A stretch of 64,000 nucleotides of DNA, from the NCBI RefSeq assembly GCF_028802875.1, contig NZ_JARAMP010000017.1:1-64000 (forward strand), read 5' to 3'. Of this stretch, positions 8,138 through 15,700 are shown piece after piece. Made by a program: the position numbers and the translations under genes. How positions within the stretch are numbered: position 1 is the first letter of the stretch; every line of letters begins with the position of its first letter. The notes beneath the pieces are model-generated. The model did not search any database, had not been told where the DNA came from, and worked only from the letters and a program-made list of their open reading frames with translations. The stretch is from Seohaeicola sp024304985 (GTDB taxonomy: Bacteria > Pseudomonadota > Alphaproteobacteria > Rhodobacterales > Rhodobacteraceae).

Positions 8138-8761
8138 TCAGTCGGCGCTGTCGCGCCGCATCCGGGCCGCCATCGCATCCAGACCGCGCGCCTCGAACGA
8201 TCCGACGACCCCCGCATGATCCACCGCCTCGCGGTTCTGGCTGAGCTTGGCCTTGGCGGTGATGCCGGTGATGTCGATGCGGAAGGCCACGATCGCGGCC
8301 AGCATGCCGTCCATGTAATCCCGCGGCGCATCGGCCATCCGCCAGCCGGCATCGCCATTCATCGCGCGTTCATGATCCCGCGTCAGCCGCCCCACCACGG
8401 CGCGCTTGACCTTGTCGTCATGCTGAAAGCTGATCCGTCCGGCCACATGCACCACCTGATAGTTCCAGGTCGGCACATGGCGGTGATGCGCGGCCTTGGT
8501 CGGATAGAGATTGGGCGAGACATAGCCATCCTGCCCCCGGAAAATCGCCAGAACCGGCGTGCCATCCGGCATGATCCGGTGCATGTCATTATTCAGCGCG
8601 ATATGGCCAATCAGGGCCGTCTCGCCCTCGGCCATCACGGGGATATGGTTCGCCACCAACCCCTGTTCCGTCTGGGCCACGATGACCGCCAAGGGATAGG
8701 CGGCCATCAGCCCCGCCACTTCGGCGGGGTCGGTTTCGCGGAAATGATCAGGCAAATACAT
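8138..8761 (-). CDS. FMN-binding negative transcriptional regulator, PaiB family
   Basis: The 207-residue protein begins MYLPDHFRETDP, the standard opening of the family. It carries the split-barrel flavin-binding features ANHIPVM, GHIALNND and VPTWNYQVVHVAGR, and ends with the KLSQNR segment (AKAKLSQNREAVD). PaiB in Bacillus affects sporulation and protease genes, but most homologues are of unknown physiological role and may be flavin reductase-like rather than DNA-binding. Start ATG 8761 has GGAGGACAAG upstream. It follows uup on the same strand with a 40-bp gap, so the two may be cotranscribed. Confidence 0.85.
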   Translation of the reverse strand: MYLPDHFRETDPAEVAGLMAAYPLAVIVAQTEQGLVANHIPVMAEGETALIGHIALNNDMHRIMPDGTPVLAIFRGQDGYVSPNLYPTKAAHHRHVPTWNYQVVHVAGRISFQHDDKVKRAVVGRLTRDHERAMNGDAGWRMADAPRDYMDGMLAAIVAFRIDITGITAKAKLSQNREAVDHAGVVGSFEARGLDAMAARMRRDSAD

Positions 8762-8803
8762 GGGCTTGTCCTCCGTTCGTCACGCGGGAGACGGGCCCCG
8801 CCC

Positions 8804-10636
8804 TTACCCTTCGGCCTTGGCTTCCAGTTCCAGCCATTCTTCCTCGGCCGCGGCCAGCGCCTTCTGGCGTTCCACCAGAGCCTCGGTGCCCTTGCGGAAC
8901 TTGACCGGGTCCTTGGTGAACAGATCGGGTGCATCCAGAAACTGTTCCAGCTTGGTGATCTCGGCTTCCAGCGTGGCGATGATGCCGGGCAGCGCGTCCA
9001 GCCGGTGCTTCTCGGTGAAGGACAGCTTTACACGGCCCGCAGGCTTGGCCGCAGGTTGCGGCACCTTTTCGGGCGCTTTCCGCTTGCCGTCATAGCTGAC
9101 CGAGTTCCAGTCCGCGGCCCCGCCCTTTTCGGCGCGCTGCGCCTGATAATCCGACCAGCCGCCCGCATAGACCGTGGCGCGCCCGTCGCCTTCCATCGCG
9201 ATGGTGGTCGCGGCCACGCGGTCCAGAAAATCACGGTCATGGCTGACCAGCAGCACGGTGCCGTCGTAATCGTCCAGCAATTCCTGCAACAGATCCAGCG
9301 TTTCGATATCCAGATCGTTGGTCGGTTCGTCCAGCACCAGAAGGTTGCTTTCCTTGGCCATCAGCTTGGCCAGCAAGAGCCGCGCCTTCTCGCCACCGGA
9401 AAGGCTGCGCACGGGTGCCCGCGCCTGCCGCTCGTCGAACAGGAAATCCTTGAGATACCCGATCACATGGCGCGGTTGCCCTCGCACCAAGACCTGATCC
9501 GCCTTGCCGGATACCCACATCTCGGGATCACCGGTCAGGCTGTCCCAGAGGCTCATCTCGGGGTCCAGTTGCGCGCGCGCCTGATCGAACACGGCGGGCA
9601 GCAGGTTTGTGCCAAGGCTGATCGTGCCGCTGTCAGGGGCTTCCTGCCCCATCAGCATCCTGAGCAGCGTGGTCTTGCCCACGCCATTGGGGCCGACAAA
9701 GGCCACCCGGTCGCCGCGCTGGATCTTGATCGAGAAGTCCCGCAAGATCACCTTGCCATCATATGCTTTTGAAATTCCTTCGGCTTCCGCGACCTTCTTG
9801 CCGGATTTCGCACCCGATTCCAGCGCCATCGCCGCCGTGCCCTGACGGCGGATCTGGCTGGACCGTTCGGCGCGCAACTCTTGCAGGGCGCGCAAGCGGC
9901 CTTGGTTGCGTTTGCGCCGCGCACTGATGCCCTCGACCGCCCAACGCCCCTCGGCCTTGATCTTGCGGTCCATCTTGTGGCGCTGCATGTCTTCTTCGTC
10001 CCAGACCTTGTCGCGCCACGCCTCGAACCCGTCGAAACCGGTTTCCTGACGGCGCACCGCCCCCCGGTCGATCCAGAGGGTCGCGCGGGTCAAGGCCCGC
10101 AGGAAGGCGCGGTCGTGGCTGATCAGGACAAAGGCCGCACGTGTGTTGGACAATTCCGCCTCAAGCCATGCGATGGCCTCGATATCCAGATGGTTGGTCG
10201 GCTCGTCCAGCAGCATCAGCTCGGGCGCCTCGGCCATCAGCTTGGCCAGCGCCGCACGCCGCCGCTCCCCGCCCGAGGCGGTGGCGATGGGGCGCGCGGG
10301 ATCAAACTTCAGCCCTTCGCCCGCGATCTCGACCTTGTAGGATTCGGACGGGTCCAGACCGCTGGCGGCATATTCGCCCAGCGTCGTGAACCCCTCCATC
10401 TGCGGGTCTTGTTCCATATAGCCGACCGTGATGCCCGGCGTGACGACACGGGTTCCCTGATCGGGTTCCACCAGCCCGGCCATGACCTTCATCAGCGTGG
10501 ATTTGCCAGAGCCGTTGCGCCCTACAAGGGCAACCCGGTCCCCCGGCTGGACCACCAGCGAGAGATCGGCAAAAACGGGCTCGCCCCCGAAGGTCAGCGA
10601 GATGTCGGATAACTGCAAAAGGGGTGCGCGTGCCAT
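8804..10636 (-). CDS. uup: ABC-F family ATPase Uup
   Basis: The 610-residue soluble protein has two ABC domains in one chain and no membrane segments. Domain 1 has Walker A GRNGSGKST (about 39-47), signature ASGGERRRAAL and Walker B LMLLDEPTNHLD. Domain 2 has GPNGVGKTT, LSGGEKARLLL and LVLDEPTNDLD. The ABC-F interdomain linker and a C-terminal basic coiled-coil region (about 530-610, LEAEITKLEQFL ... LVERQKALAAAEEEWLELE) are the Uup hallmark. ABC-F proteins act on ribosomes; Uup has also been linked to transposon excision and branched DNA. Start ATG 10636 gives the conserved MARAPLLQL. Confidence 0.92.
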   Translation of the reverse strand: MARAPLLQLSDISLTFGGEPVFADLSLVVQPGDRVALVGRNGSGKSTLMKVMAGLVEPDQGTRVVTPGITVGYMEQDPQMEGFTTLGEYAASGLDPSESYKVEIAGEGLKFDPARPIATASGGERRRAALAKLMAEAPELMLLDEPTNHLDIEAIAWLEAELSNTRAAFVLISHDRAFLRALTRATLWIDRGAVRRQETGFDGFEAWRDKVWDEEDMQRHKMDRKIKAEGRWAVEGISARRKRNQGRLRALQELRAERSSQIRRQGTAAMALESGAKSGKKVAEAEGISKAYDGKVILRDFSIKIQRGDRVAFVGPNGVGKTTLLRMLMGQEAPDSGTISLGTNLLPAVFDQARAQLDPEMSLWDSLTGDPEMWVSGKADQVLVRGQPRHVIGYLKDFLFDERQARAPVRSLSGGEKARLLLAKLMAKESNLLVLDEPTNDLDIETLDLLQELLDDYDGTVLLVSHDRDFLDRVAATTIAMEGDGRATVYAGGWSDYQAQRAEKGGAADWNSVSYDGKRKAPEKVPQPAAKPAGRVKLSFTEKHRLDALPGIIATLEAEITKLEQFLDAPDLFTKDPVKFRKGTEALVERQKALAAAEEEWLELEAKAEG

Positions 10637-10684
10637 ATGTGCCTGCTATCCATGCGGTGCAGCGCCGTCAAGGTGCCGCCGCTC

Positions 10685-11431
10685 TCAGGCCAAGACGGCG
10701 CGCAGCAGGCGTTTGCGCGCATCGGGTATGGCGCGGATTTCCAATCCGGTGAAGACATGCAGCGTGTTCATCCGGGTGTCGATCACCGCGTGGTCGCTGA
10801 CCCAGCCGCCCATCATCAGATAGGTCCGCAGCAAGGGCGGCATCATCTGCAACCCGCGGCGCTTGTCTGGCCTGCGCCGCACCTGCGCGCCGAACGCAAA
10901 GACCTGCGGGGCCTTGATCCCCGGCCGCCATTCCGGCGGGGCCAGATGATCCGCCTTGAGCATGGCGAATGTGTCCAGATAGCGGTCCTGATCCGTGCCG
11001 CGAAAGGAGGAGCAGCCGAACATCAACGCGATCCCCTGCGCATCCACATGCCGCGTCAGCGCGGCCCAGGCGAGGCGCAGGATATCGGGGTCGTGCCGGT
11101 CGGGATGGATGCAGAAACGCCCGATCTCGATCATCGGGCCGGGAAAGGCGGTCAAGGGGGCAAGATCGTAGTATTGCGCGGAATAGCTGATGCCGATCTG
11201 TGCGGCTTCCCGGATCTCGAGCAGGCGGAAACATCCGACAAGCTGACCGTCGCGCAGATCCTCGACCAGCACGTGGGTGCACAGGGAATCAAAGCTGTCG
11301 CGGTCCAGAGACGCATCGCTGACCGGGCTGTCCGGATGAAAGGCAAGTTGCCTGAGCCGCAGCGCCGCCCTGAGGTCATCCTCGGTCGCGGCGGTGCGGA
11401 CCCGGTAACATCCCTTGGTCAATGCCAGCAT
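10685..11431 (-). CDS. olsB: L-ornithine N-alpha-acyltransferase (ornithine-lipid synthesis)
   Basis: OlsB transfers a 3-hydroxyacyl chain from ACP to ornithine to make lyso-ornithine lipid, a phosphorus-free membrane lipid common in Rhodobacteraceae. The GNAT-fold protein (248 residues) shows RLRQLAFH near the start, the CFRLLEI strand, YDLAPL, the EIGRFCIHPD core motif and MFGCSSFRGTD, typical of hemolysin-like OlsB proteins. Start ATG 11431 is preferred over a longer frame because GGAGAGG sits seven bases upstream. No olsA acyltransferase is adjacent; only uup lies downstream, 48 bp away. Confidence 0.88.
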   Translation of the reverse strand: MLALTKGCYRVRTAATEDDLRAALRLRQLAFHPDSPVSDASLDRDSFDSLCTHVLVEDLRDGQLVGCFRLLEIREAAQIGISYSAQYYDLAPLTAFPGPMIEIGRFCIHPDRHDPDILRLAWAALTRHVDAQGIALMFGCSSFRGTDQDRYLDTFAMLKADHLAPPEWRPGIKAPQVFAFGAQVRRRPDKRRGLQMMPPLLRTYLMMGGWVSDHAVIDTRMNTLHVFTGLEIRAIPDARKRLLRAVLA

Positions 11432-11526
11432 CCGGCCTCTCCGCCGCTCATCTGCCACAAGGCTACGATTGGCCTGTCCTGCACGCAAGTGATGTCATGG
11501 CCGTGACAGCCATGCGGTGCCTTGGG

Positions 11527-11982
11527 TTATTCGAGGAAGTCGCTGGCGCGGAAGCCGCCGATGCTGCCGATCAGACGGCGGATGATCGACTCGTTGGTGC
11601 CGGACGTGCCGGTGATGCGGCGCGAGATGGGCACGACCTGCCCGTCCTCCAGACCGAAGCGTTCGATATTGGTCACGACCCCGGCGGAATCATAGCTGAT
11701 CGCCAGCACCTGACGCTCGACCACCTCGGGCTCCTGCCAGGCGAAGCGGCGGACGCGGCTTTGGACATAATACGTGGCCGTATCCGTGATCACGCCCGAC
11801 ATCGCGGGGGCGCCGACAGCTTCCTCGACCGAGGCGCGGGTATCCACGCCGACGGTGATGAGGGCGAGATCCTCGTCATTGGGCACATAGCCATGATTGC
11901 GGAACTGCGGGCTGCACGCCGACAGGGCCAGAATGCACAGCACCGCCATGGATGTGCCGAACCGGAAACGCTTGCCTGACAT
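11527..11982 (-). CDS. bamE: Outer membrane assembly lipoprotein BamE (SmpA/OmlA)
   Basis: BamE stabilises the BAM complex that inserts beta-barrel proteins into the outer membrane. The 151-residue precursor has a lipoprotein signal with lipobox LSAC (Cys23). The mature part has the small alpha-beta SmpA fold: ITVGVDTRASVEEAVGAPAMSG and TATYYVQSRVRRFAWQEPEVVERQVLAISYD. Start ATG 11982 follows AGAGGGCAGC. It diverges from the DUF177 gene across about 90 bp, a gene pair conserved in Rhodobacterales. Confidence 0.9.
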   Translation of the reverse strand: MSGKRFRFGTSMAVLCILALSACSPQFRNHGYVPNDEDLALITVGVDTRASVEEAVGAPAMSGVITDTATYYVQSRVRRFAWQEPEVVERQVLAISYDSAGVVTNIERFGLEDGQVVPISRRITGTSGTNESIIRRLIGSIGGFRASDFLE

Positions 11983-12069
11983 CGCTGCCCTCTTGCCTTG
12001 GCCCCTTGTGCCTTCTATCCCGCTTACAGAAGGAATGCCCCCGGTTCAAGAATGGAAGCGTCTGACTGC

Positions 12070-12636
12070 ATGTCCCAATCCCCCGAATCCCAAGATATCC
12101 TGCGCGTGGCCGAGCTGCCCCAGAACCGCGTCACCCCGTTCGAGCTGCGCCCTGCGACCGCGGCGCTGCAGGGGATCGCCGAGGAGATGGGCCTGCTGGG
12201 CCTGCGAAAGCTGGCCTTCAAGGGCACCGTGCGGGCGGAGGGGCGCAGCGACTGGCTGCTGGAGGGCACGTTGGGGGCGACGGTCGTGCAGCCCTGTGTG
12301 GTGACGCTGGACCCGGTGACCACACGGATCGACGTGCCGGTGCGTCGGCTGTATCTGGCCGATCCGACCCCGATCCTGCCCGAGGGCGAGGAGATCGAGA
12401 TGCCCGAGGATGACACGGCCGAGCCTTTGGGGGACATCATCGACCTGCAGGGCGTGATGATCGAGGAACTGGCGCTGGCCCTGCCCGCCTGGCCCCGGTC
12501 GGAGGGGGCCGGGATCGGCAGCGTGACGGTGACCGAGCCGGGCCAGACCCCGCTGACCGAGGAGGCGATGAAACCCTTTGCCGGGCTGGCCGCCCTGCGC
12601 GACAAGCTGGGCACGCCTCCCAAGGACGAGGATTGA
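12070..12636 (+). CDS. DUF177 (YceD-family) protein
   Basis: This is a YceD-family protein of 188 residues. The family is nearly always encoded just before rpmF (L32), as here, and has been connected to 23S rRNA accumulation and ribosome assembly in bacteria and plastids. Visible family features are the LRKLAFKGTVRAEGRSDWLL segment, the single Cys in the beta-strand VVQPCVVTLDPV, the acidic EGEEIEMPEDD, and the DLQGVMIEELALALPAWPR helix near the end. The start at 12070 is favoured over an in-frame ATG at 12052, which has no ribosome site at proper spacing. A 306-bp regulatory-looking gap separates it from rpmF. Confidence 0.85.
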   Translation: MSQSPESQDILRVAELPQNRVTPFELRPATAALQGIAEEMGLLGLRKLAFKGTVRAEGRSDWLLEGTLGATVVQPCVVTLDPVTTRIDVPVRRLYLADPTPILPEGEEIEMPEDDTAEPLGDIIDLQGVMIEELALALPAWPRSEGAGIGSVTVTEPGQTPLTEEAMKPFAGLAALRDKLGTPPKDED

Positions 12637-12650
12637 TGGCGGCGTCGCGG

Positions 12651-12667
12651 TGTCCCATCATGGGACA
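12651..12667. promoter_or_regulatory. Perfect 17-bp palindrome downstream of the DUF177 gene
   Basis: TGTCCCAT-C-ATGGGACA has 8-bp perfect arms around one base. No T-tract follows, so it does not look like a terminator. It lies 6 bp from an IHF-consensus site and could be an operator. Confidence 0.4.
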
Positions 12668-12672
12668 ATTTG

Positions 12673-12685
12673 CAAGCCATTGATT
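12673..12685 (-). promoter_or_regulatory. IHF-consensus binding site upstream of rpmF
   Basis: On the minus strand AATCAATGGCTTG fits the IHF consensus WATCAANNNNTTR at every defined position. The 14-bp stretch TGCAAGCCATTGAT covering it is repeated exactly next to the ihfA promoter at about 15314-15327. Confidence 0.5.
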
Positions 12686-12731
12686 TCCAACAGATTGCAC
12701 AGGCTGCATTAGGGAAATCTTAACGTTTCGA

Positions 12732-12786
12732 CCTTTGCCGGGGGGCCTCTCACGAGGCGGCTGCACCGCCCGGAGGCGACCAAAGG
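12732..12786 (+). ncRNA. Candidate structured RNA element in the rpmF upstream region
   Basis: An outer stem CCTTTG (12732-12737) / CAAAGG (12781-12786) encloses GC-rich hairpins: CCTC-TCAC-GAGG (12746-12757), or alternatively GGCGG-CTGCA-CCGCC (12756-12770), which share bases and so are mutually exclusive. A further hairpin CGGCGGA/TCCGCCG spans 12814-12839. No reading frame explains this stretch. It could be a leader of the rpmF transcript or a separate small RNA; no match to a known RNA family is claimed. Confidence 0.3.
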
Positions 12787-12907
12787 AAGCCTTGCAAAAA
12801 TCTGCTTGCACACCGGCGGATTCACAGTATTTTCCGCCGCTCAATCGAATTTAGGGTTGGACACTGCGTCGCCAAGCGAATATGTGCCCCCAGACCCATG
12901 TGAAACA

Positions 12908-12921
12908 GGGCCGAAAGGCCC
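12908..12921 (+). promoter_or_regulatory. GNRA-tetraloop hairpin in the rpmF 5' leader
   Basis: GGGCC-GAAA-GGCCC lies about 20 bp before the rpmF ATG and just 5' of its ribosome site (GAGGTGGC). It may influence translation or message stability; this is inference from position. Confidence 0.35.
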
Positions 12922-12942
12922 CCAGGATATCGAGGTGGCACG

Positions 12943-13149
12943 ATGGCCGTCCAGCAAAACAAAGTCTCCAAGTCGCGCCGCAACAATCGCCGGGCGCATG
13001 ACGCACTGGTTGCAGCGAACCCCAATGAATGCTCCAACTGTGGCGAACTGAAGCGTCCGCACCATGTCTGCGGCGCCTGCGGCCATTACGCCGACCGTGA
13101 AGTCGTCGCCATGACCGAGGAAGTCGATCTGGACGAAGACGCGGCGTAA
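12943..13149 (+). CDS. rpmF: 50S ribosomal protein L32
   Basis: The 68-residue protein carries the L32 opening MAVQQNKVSKSRRNNRRAH and the zinc-ribbon pattern CSNC ... CGAC. The zinc-binding (C+) form is therefore retained. The acidic tail MTEEVDLDEDAA is typical of alphaproteobacterial L32. A GAGGTGGC ribosome site precedes ATG 12943. It is followed 22 bp later by plsX, the classic DUF177-rpmF-plsX-fabH arrangement linking ribosome and membrane lipid synthesis. Confidence 0.97.
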   Translation: MAVQQNKVSKSRRNNRRAHDALVAANPNECSNCGELKRPHHVCGACGHYADREVVAMTEEVDLDEDAA

Positions 13150-13171
13150 GCGTCGAAACCAAGGGGCGCCC

Positions 13172-14269
13172 ATGTCCACGTTGTCGGACCAGTCCTCGAC
13201 GCGAGCAGGGCGCACCATTATTTCGGTTGACGCCATGGGTGGCGATCTGGGGCCGGCAGCCGTGGTTGCCGGCATTGCCTTGTCTGCCAAGATCAACCCG
13301 GAAATCGCCTTCATCCTGCACGGCCCCAAGGATCAGCTGGAACGGCTGGTCGCCAAGCGCAAGCATCTGAACGGACGCTGCGAGATCCGCGATGCACAGG
13401 GCGTCGTGGCCATGTCCGACAAACCCAGCCATATCATGCGCCACGGCAAGGACACCTCGATGTGGTCCGCGCTCGATTCGGTGCGGGACGGCGAAGCAAC
13501 GGTGGCCGTGTCTTGCGGCAATACTGGCGCGTTGATGGCGCTGTCGATGGTCCGCCTGCGCAAGCTGCCCGGTGTGAACCGTCCCGCGATTGCCGTGCTC
13601 TGGCCCTCGCGCAATCCCCAGGGCTTCAATGTGATGCTGGATGTGGGTGCGGATGTGCGCGCCGACGAACAGGACCTGCTGCAATATGCCCTGATGGGAG
13701 CGTCCTATGCGCGCAACGGGTTGAACCTGCCGCATCCGCGGGTCGGCCTGCTGAACGTGGGCACCGAGGAGAACAAGGGCCGGGCCGAGTTGAAGGCGGC
13801 CCATGAACTGATCGGCAATGTCGCATCTCGGGGCAATTTTGAATTCGTGGGCTTTGTCGAAGGTGGCGATATCCCAGGCAATGTCTGCGACGTGATCGTG
13901 ACGGACGGGTTCACCGGCAATGTCGCGCTGAAAACCGGAGAAGGCACCGCCAAGCTGATCGGCGACCTGCTGAAAGAGGCGTTCAAACATTCGCCCCTGT
14001 CGCGTCTGGCCTCGCTTCTGGCGCTGACCTCGCTGCGCCGGCTCAAGCACCGGATCGACCCGCGCCGCGTCAATGGCGGGGTCTTTCTGGGACTGAACGG
14101 CACGGTGGTGAAATCCCACGGTTCTGCCGATGCCACCGGCGTGTCCGCCGCCGTGAAGTTGGCCTTCACGCTGGCGCAATCGGGCTTTTCCGAAAAACTG
14201 GCCGCACGGGTTGCATCTGCCGCGGCCCTCGCACACGATGCACAGACGCAACAGGAAGACAGTCAATGA
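13172..14269 (+). CDS. plsX: Phosphate acyltransferase PlsX
   Basis: PlsX converts acyl-ACP to acyl-phosphate, the donor for PlsY in phospholipid synthesis, as a peripheral membrane enzyme. The 365-residue sequence shows ISVDAMGGDLGP, the GATE-like AVSCGNTGALMALSMVRLR, RPAIAVLWPS, GLLNVGTEENKGRAELK, the CDVIVTDGFTGNVALKTGEG loop and, near the end, GGVFLGLNGTVVKSHGSAD. It begins 22 bp after rpmF and its stop overlaps the fabH start by 4 bp (ATGA), implying coupled translation. The first twelve residues (MSTLSDQSSTRA) extend beyond the usual family start. Confidence 0.97.
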   Translation: MSTLSDQSSTRAGRTIISVDAMGGDLGPAAVVAGIALSAKINPEIAFILHGPKDQLERLVAKRKHLNGRCEIRDAQGVVAMSDKPSHIMRHGKDTSMWSALDSVRDGEATVAVSCGNTGALMALSMVRLRKLPGVNRPAIAVLWPSRNPQGFNVMLDVGADVRADEQDLLQYALMGASYARNGLNLPHPRVGLLNVGTEENKGRAELKAAHELIGNVASRGNFEFVGFVEGGDIPGNVCDVIVTDGFTGNVALKTGEGTAKLIGDLLKEAFKHSPLSRLASLLALTSLRRLKHRIDPRRVNGGVFLGLNGTVVKSHGSADATGVSAAVKLAFTLAQSGFSEKLAARVASAAALAHDAQTQQEDSQ

Positions 14270-15237
14270 CCATTCGTGCCGTCGTCAAGGGCGTCGGGCA
14301 TTATCTGCCCGAACGAGTCGTGCCCAATTCCGAATTCGAGGCCACGGTAGACACATCGGATGAGTGGATCCGCGCCCGTTCGGGGATCGAGCGGCGGCAT
14401 TTTGCGGCCGAAGGGCAGACCACATCGGATCTGGCCACCCGCGCCGCGCAGGCCGCGCTGAAAGATGCCGGGATGGAGGCGGATGATCTGGACGCGATCA
14501 TCCTGGCCACATCCACCGCCGATTTCACCTTTCCCGCCGCCGCGACCATGGTGCAGGCCAATCTGGGCATGACGCGGGGCTTTGCCTTTGACGTGCAGGC
14601 GGTTTGCGCGGGCTTTGTCTTTGCGCTGGCCAATGCGAACGGGATGATCCTGTCGGGTCAGGCGCGCCGCGTGCTGGTGATCGGGGCCGAGACGTTCAGC
14701 CAGTTGATGGACTGGAATGACCGTTCCACCTGCGTGTTGTTCGGGGACGGGGCTGGCGCGCTGATCCTTGAGGCGCAGGAGGGCGAGGGCGACAATGCGG
14801 ATCGCGGCATTCTGGCAAGCGATCTGAACTCGGACGGGCGGCATCGCGAATTGCTTTACGTGGATGGCGGGGTTTCGACCAAAAGCACCGGCCATCTGCG
14901 GATGCAGGGGCGCGAGGTGTTCCGCCACGCGGTCGAGAAACTGGCCCAGACCGCTCATGCCGCGCTGGACAAGGTGGGGCTGACGGGGGGCGATGTGAAC
15001 TGGATCGTGCCGCATCAGGCCAATCTGCGGATCATCACCGCCACGGCCCAGCGGATGCAGGTGCCGATGGAGCGCGTGGTCGTGACGGTGCAGGATCACG
15101 GCAATACATCGGCGGCGTCGATCCCCCTTGCACTGTCCGTGGGCCGGGCCCGTGGCCAGATCAAGCAAGGCGATCTGATCGTGACCGAGGCCATCGGCGG
15201 GGGCCTTGCCTGGGGTGCGGTGGTGCTGCGCTGGTGA
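14266..15237 (+). CDS. fabH: 3-oxoacyl-ACP synthase III (beta-ketoacyl-ACP synthase III)
   Basis: FabH starts each fatty acid by condensing acetyl-CoA with malonyl-ACP. The 323-residue thiolase-fold protein has Cys114 in DVQAVCAGFVFAL, His in IVPHQANLRI and Asn in DHGNTSAASIPLAL, the full catalytic triad. Other family motifs are DEWIRARSGIERR and LFGDGAGALILE. Its ATG overlaps the plsX stop. An unusually full 145-bp gap with a promoter and an IHF site separates it from ihfA. Confidence 0.97.
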   Translation: MTIRAVVKGVGHYLPERVVPNSEFEATVDTSDEWIRARSGIERRHFAAEGQTTSDLATRAAQAALKDAGMEADDLDAIILATSTADFTFPAAATMVQANLGMTRGFAFDVQAVCAGFVFALANANGMILSGQARRVLVIGAETFSQLMDWNDRSTCVLFGDGAGALILEAQEGEGDNADRGILASDLNSDGRHRELLYVDGGVSTKSTGHLRMQGREVFRHAVEKLAQTAHAALDKVGLTGGDVNWIVPHQANLRIITATAQRMQVPMERVVVTVQDHGNTSAASIPLALSVGRARGQIKQGDLIVTEAIGGGLAWGAVVLRW

Positions 15238-15315
15238 GCGGCGCAGGTAGCGGTAGAATTCTGCGTAAATAAGGGCAGCGGAGCGTCGGTCATGTACCGC
15301 TCAAAACCTGCTCTG

Positions 15316-15328
15316 CAAGCCATTGATA
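15316..15328 (-). promoter_or_regulatory. IHF-consensus site adjoining the ihfA promoter
   Basis: TATCAATGGCTTG on the minus strand fits WATCAANNNNTTR perfectly and ends one base before the inferred -35 box of ihfA. IHF is known to repress its own genes in E. coli, so autoregulation is a natural reading. Confidence 0.6.
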
Positions 15329-15358
15329 TTGACTCGAAAATAAGCCTGCCCCTATGGT
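15329..15358 (+). promoter_or_regulatory. Probable sigma-70-type promoter of ihfA
   Basis: TTGACT (15329-15334) and TATGGT (15353-15358) are separated by 18 bp and lie about 25 bp before the ihfA GTG start. The box sequences are good; the transcription start is not shown. Confidence 0.5.
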
Positions 15359-15382
15359 TGCTGAAAACGAGGGGGACCACAC

Positions 15383-15685
15383 GTGAGCGACAAGACCTTG
15401 ACCCGAATGGATCTGAGCGAAGCGATCTTCCGCGAAGTCGGCCTGTCGCGGAATGACAGCAGCCAGCTTGTCGAAAGCGTGCTGCAACATATGTCCGACG
15501 CGCTGGTGGCGGGCGAACAGGTGAAGATCTCGTCCTTCGGGACCTTCTCGGTGCGTGAGAAATCCGCGCGGGTGGGCCGCAACCCCAAGACCGGCGAAGA
15601 AGTGCCGATCAATCCGCGCCGGGTGCTGACCTTCCGCCCCTCGCATCTGATGAAAGAGCGCGTGGCTTCCGGGCCCGAGGGCTAA
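15383..15685 (+). CDS. ihfA: Integration host factor subunit alpha
   Basis: IHF-alpha pairs with IHF-beta to bend DNA at WATCAANNNNTTR sites. The 100-residue protein opens TLTRMDLSEAIFREVGLSRNDS, typical of the alpha subunit, and has VKISSFGTFSVREKSARVGRNPKTGE, which includes the DNA-intercalating proline arm (GRNPKTG), and RRVLTFRPSHLMKERV. It starts at GTG 15383 behind GAGGGGGACC. Sixteen bases downstream follows a MerR-type gene, a conserved order in this group. Confidence 0.95.
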   Translation: MSDKTLTRMDLSEAIFREVGLSRNDSSQLVESVLQHMSDALVAGEQVKISSFGTFSVREKSARVGRNPKTGEEVPINPRRVLTFRPSHLMKERVASGPEG

Positions 15686-15700
15686 AAAGGACAAGGGCAT

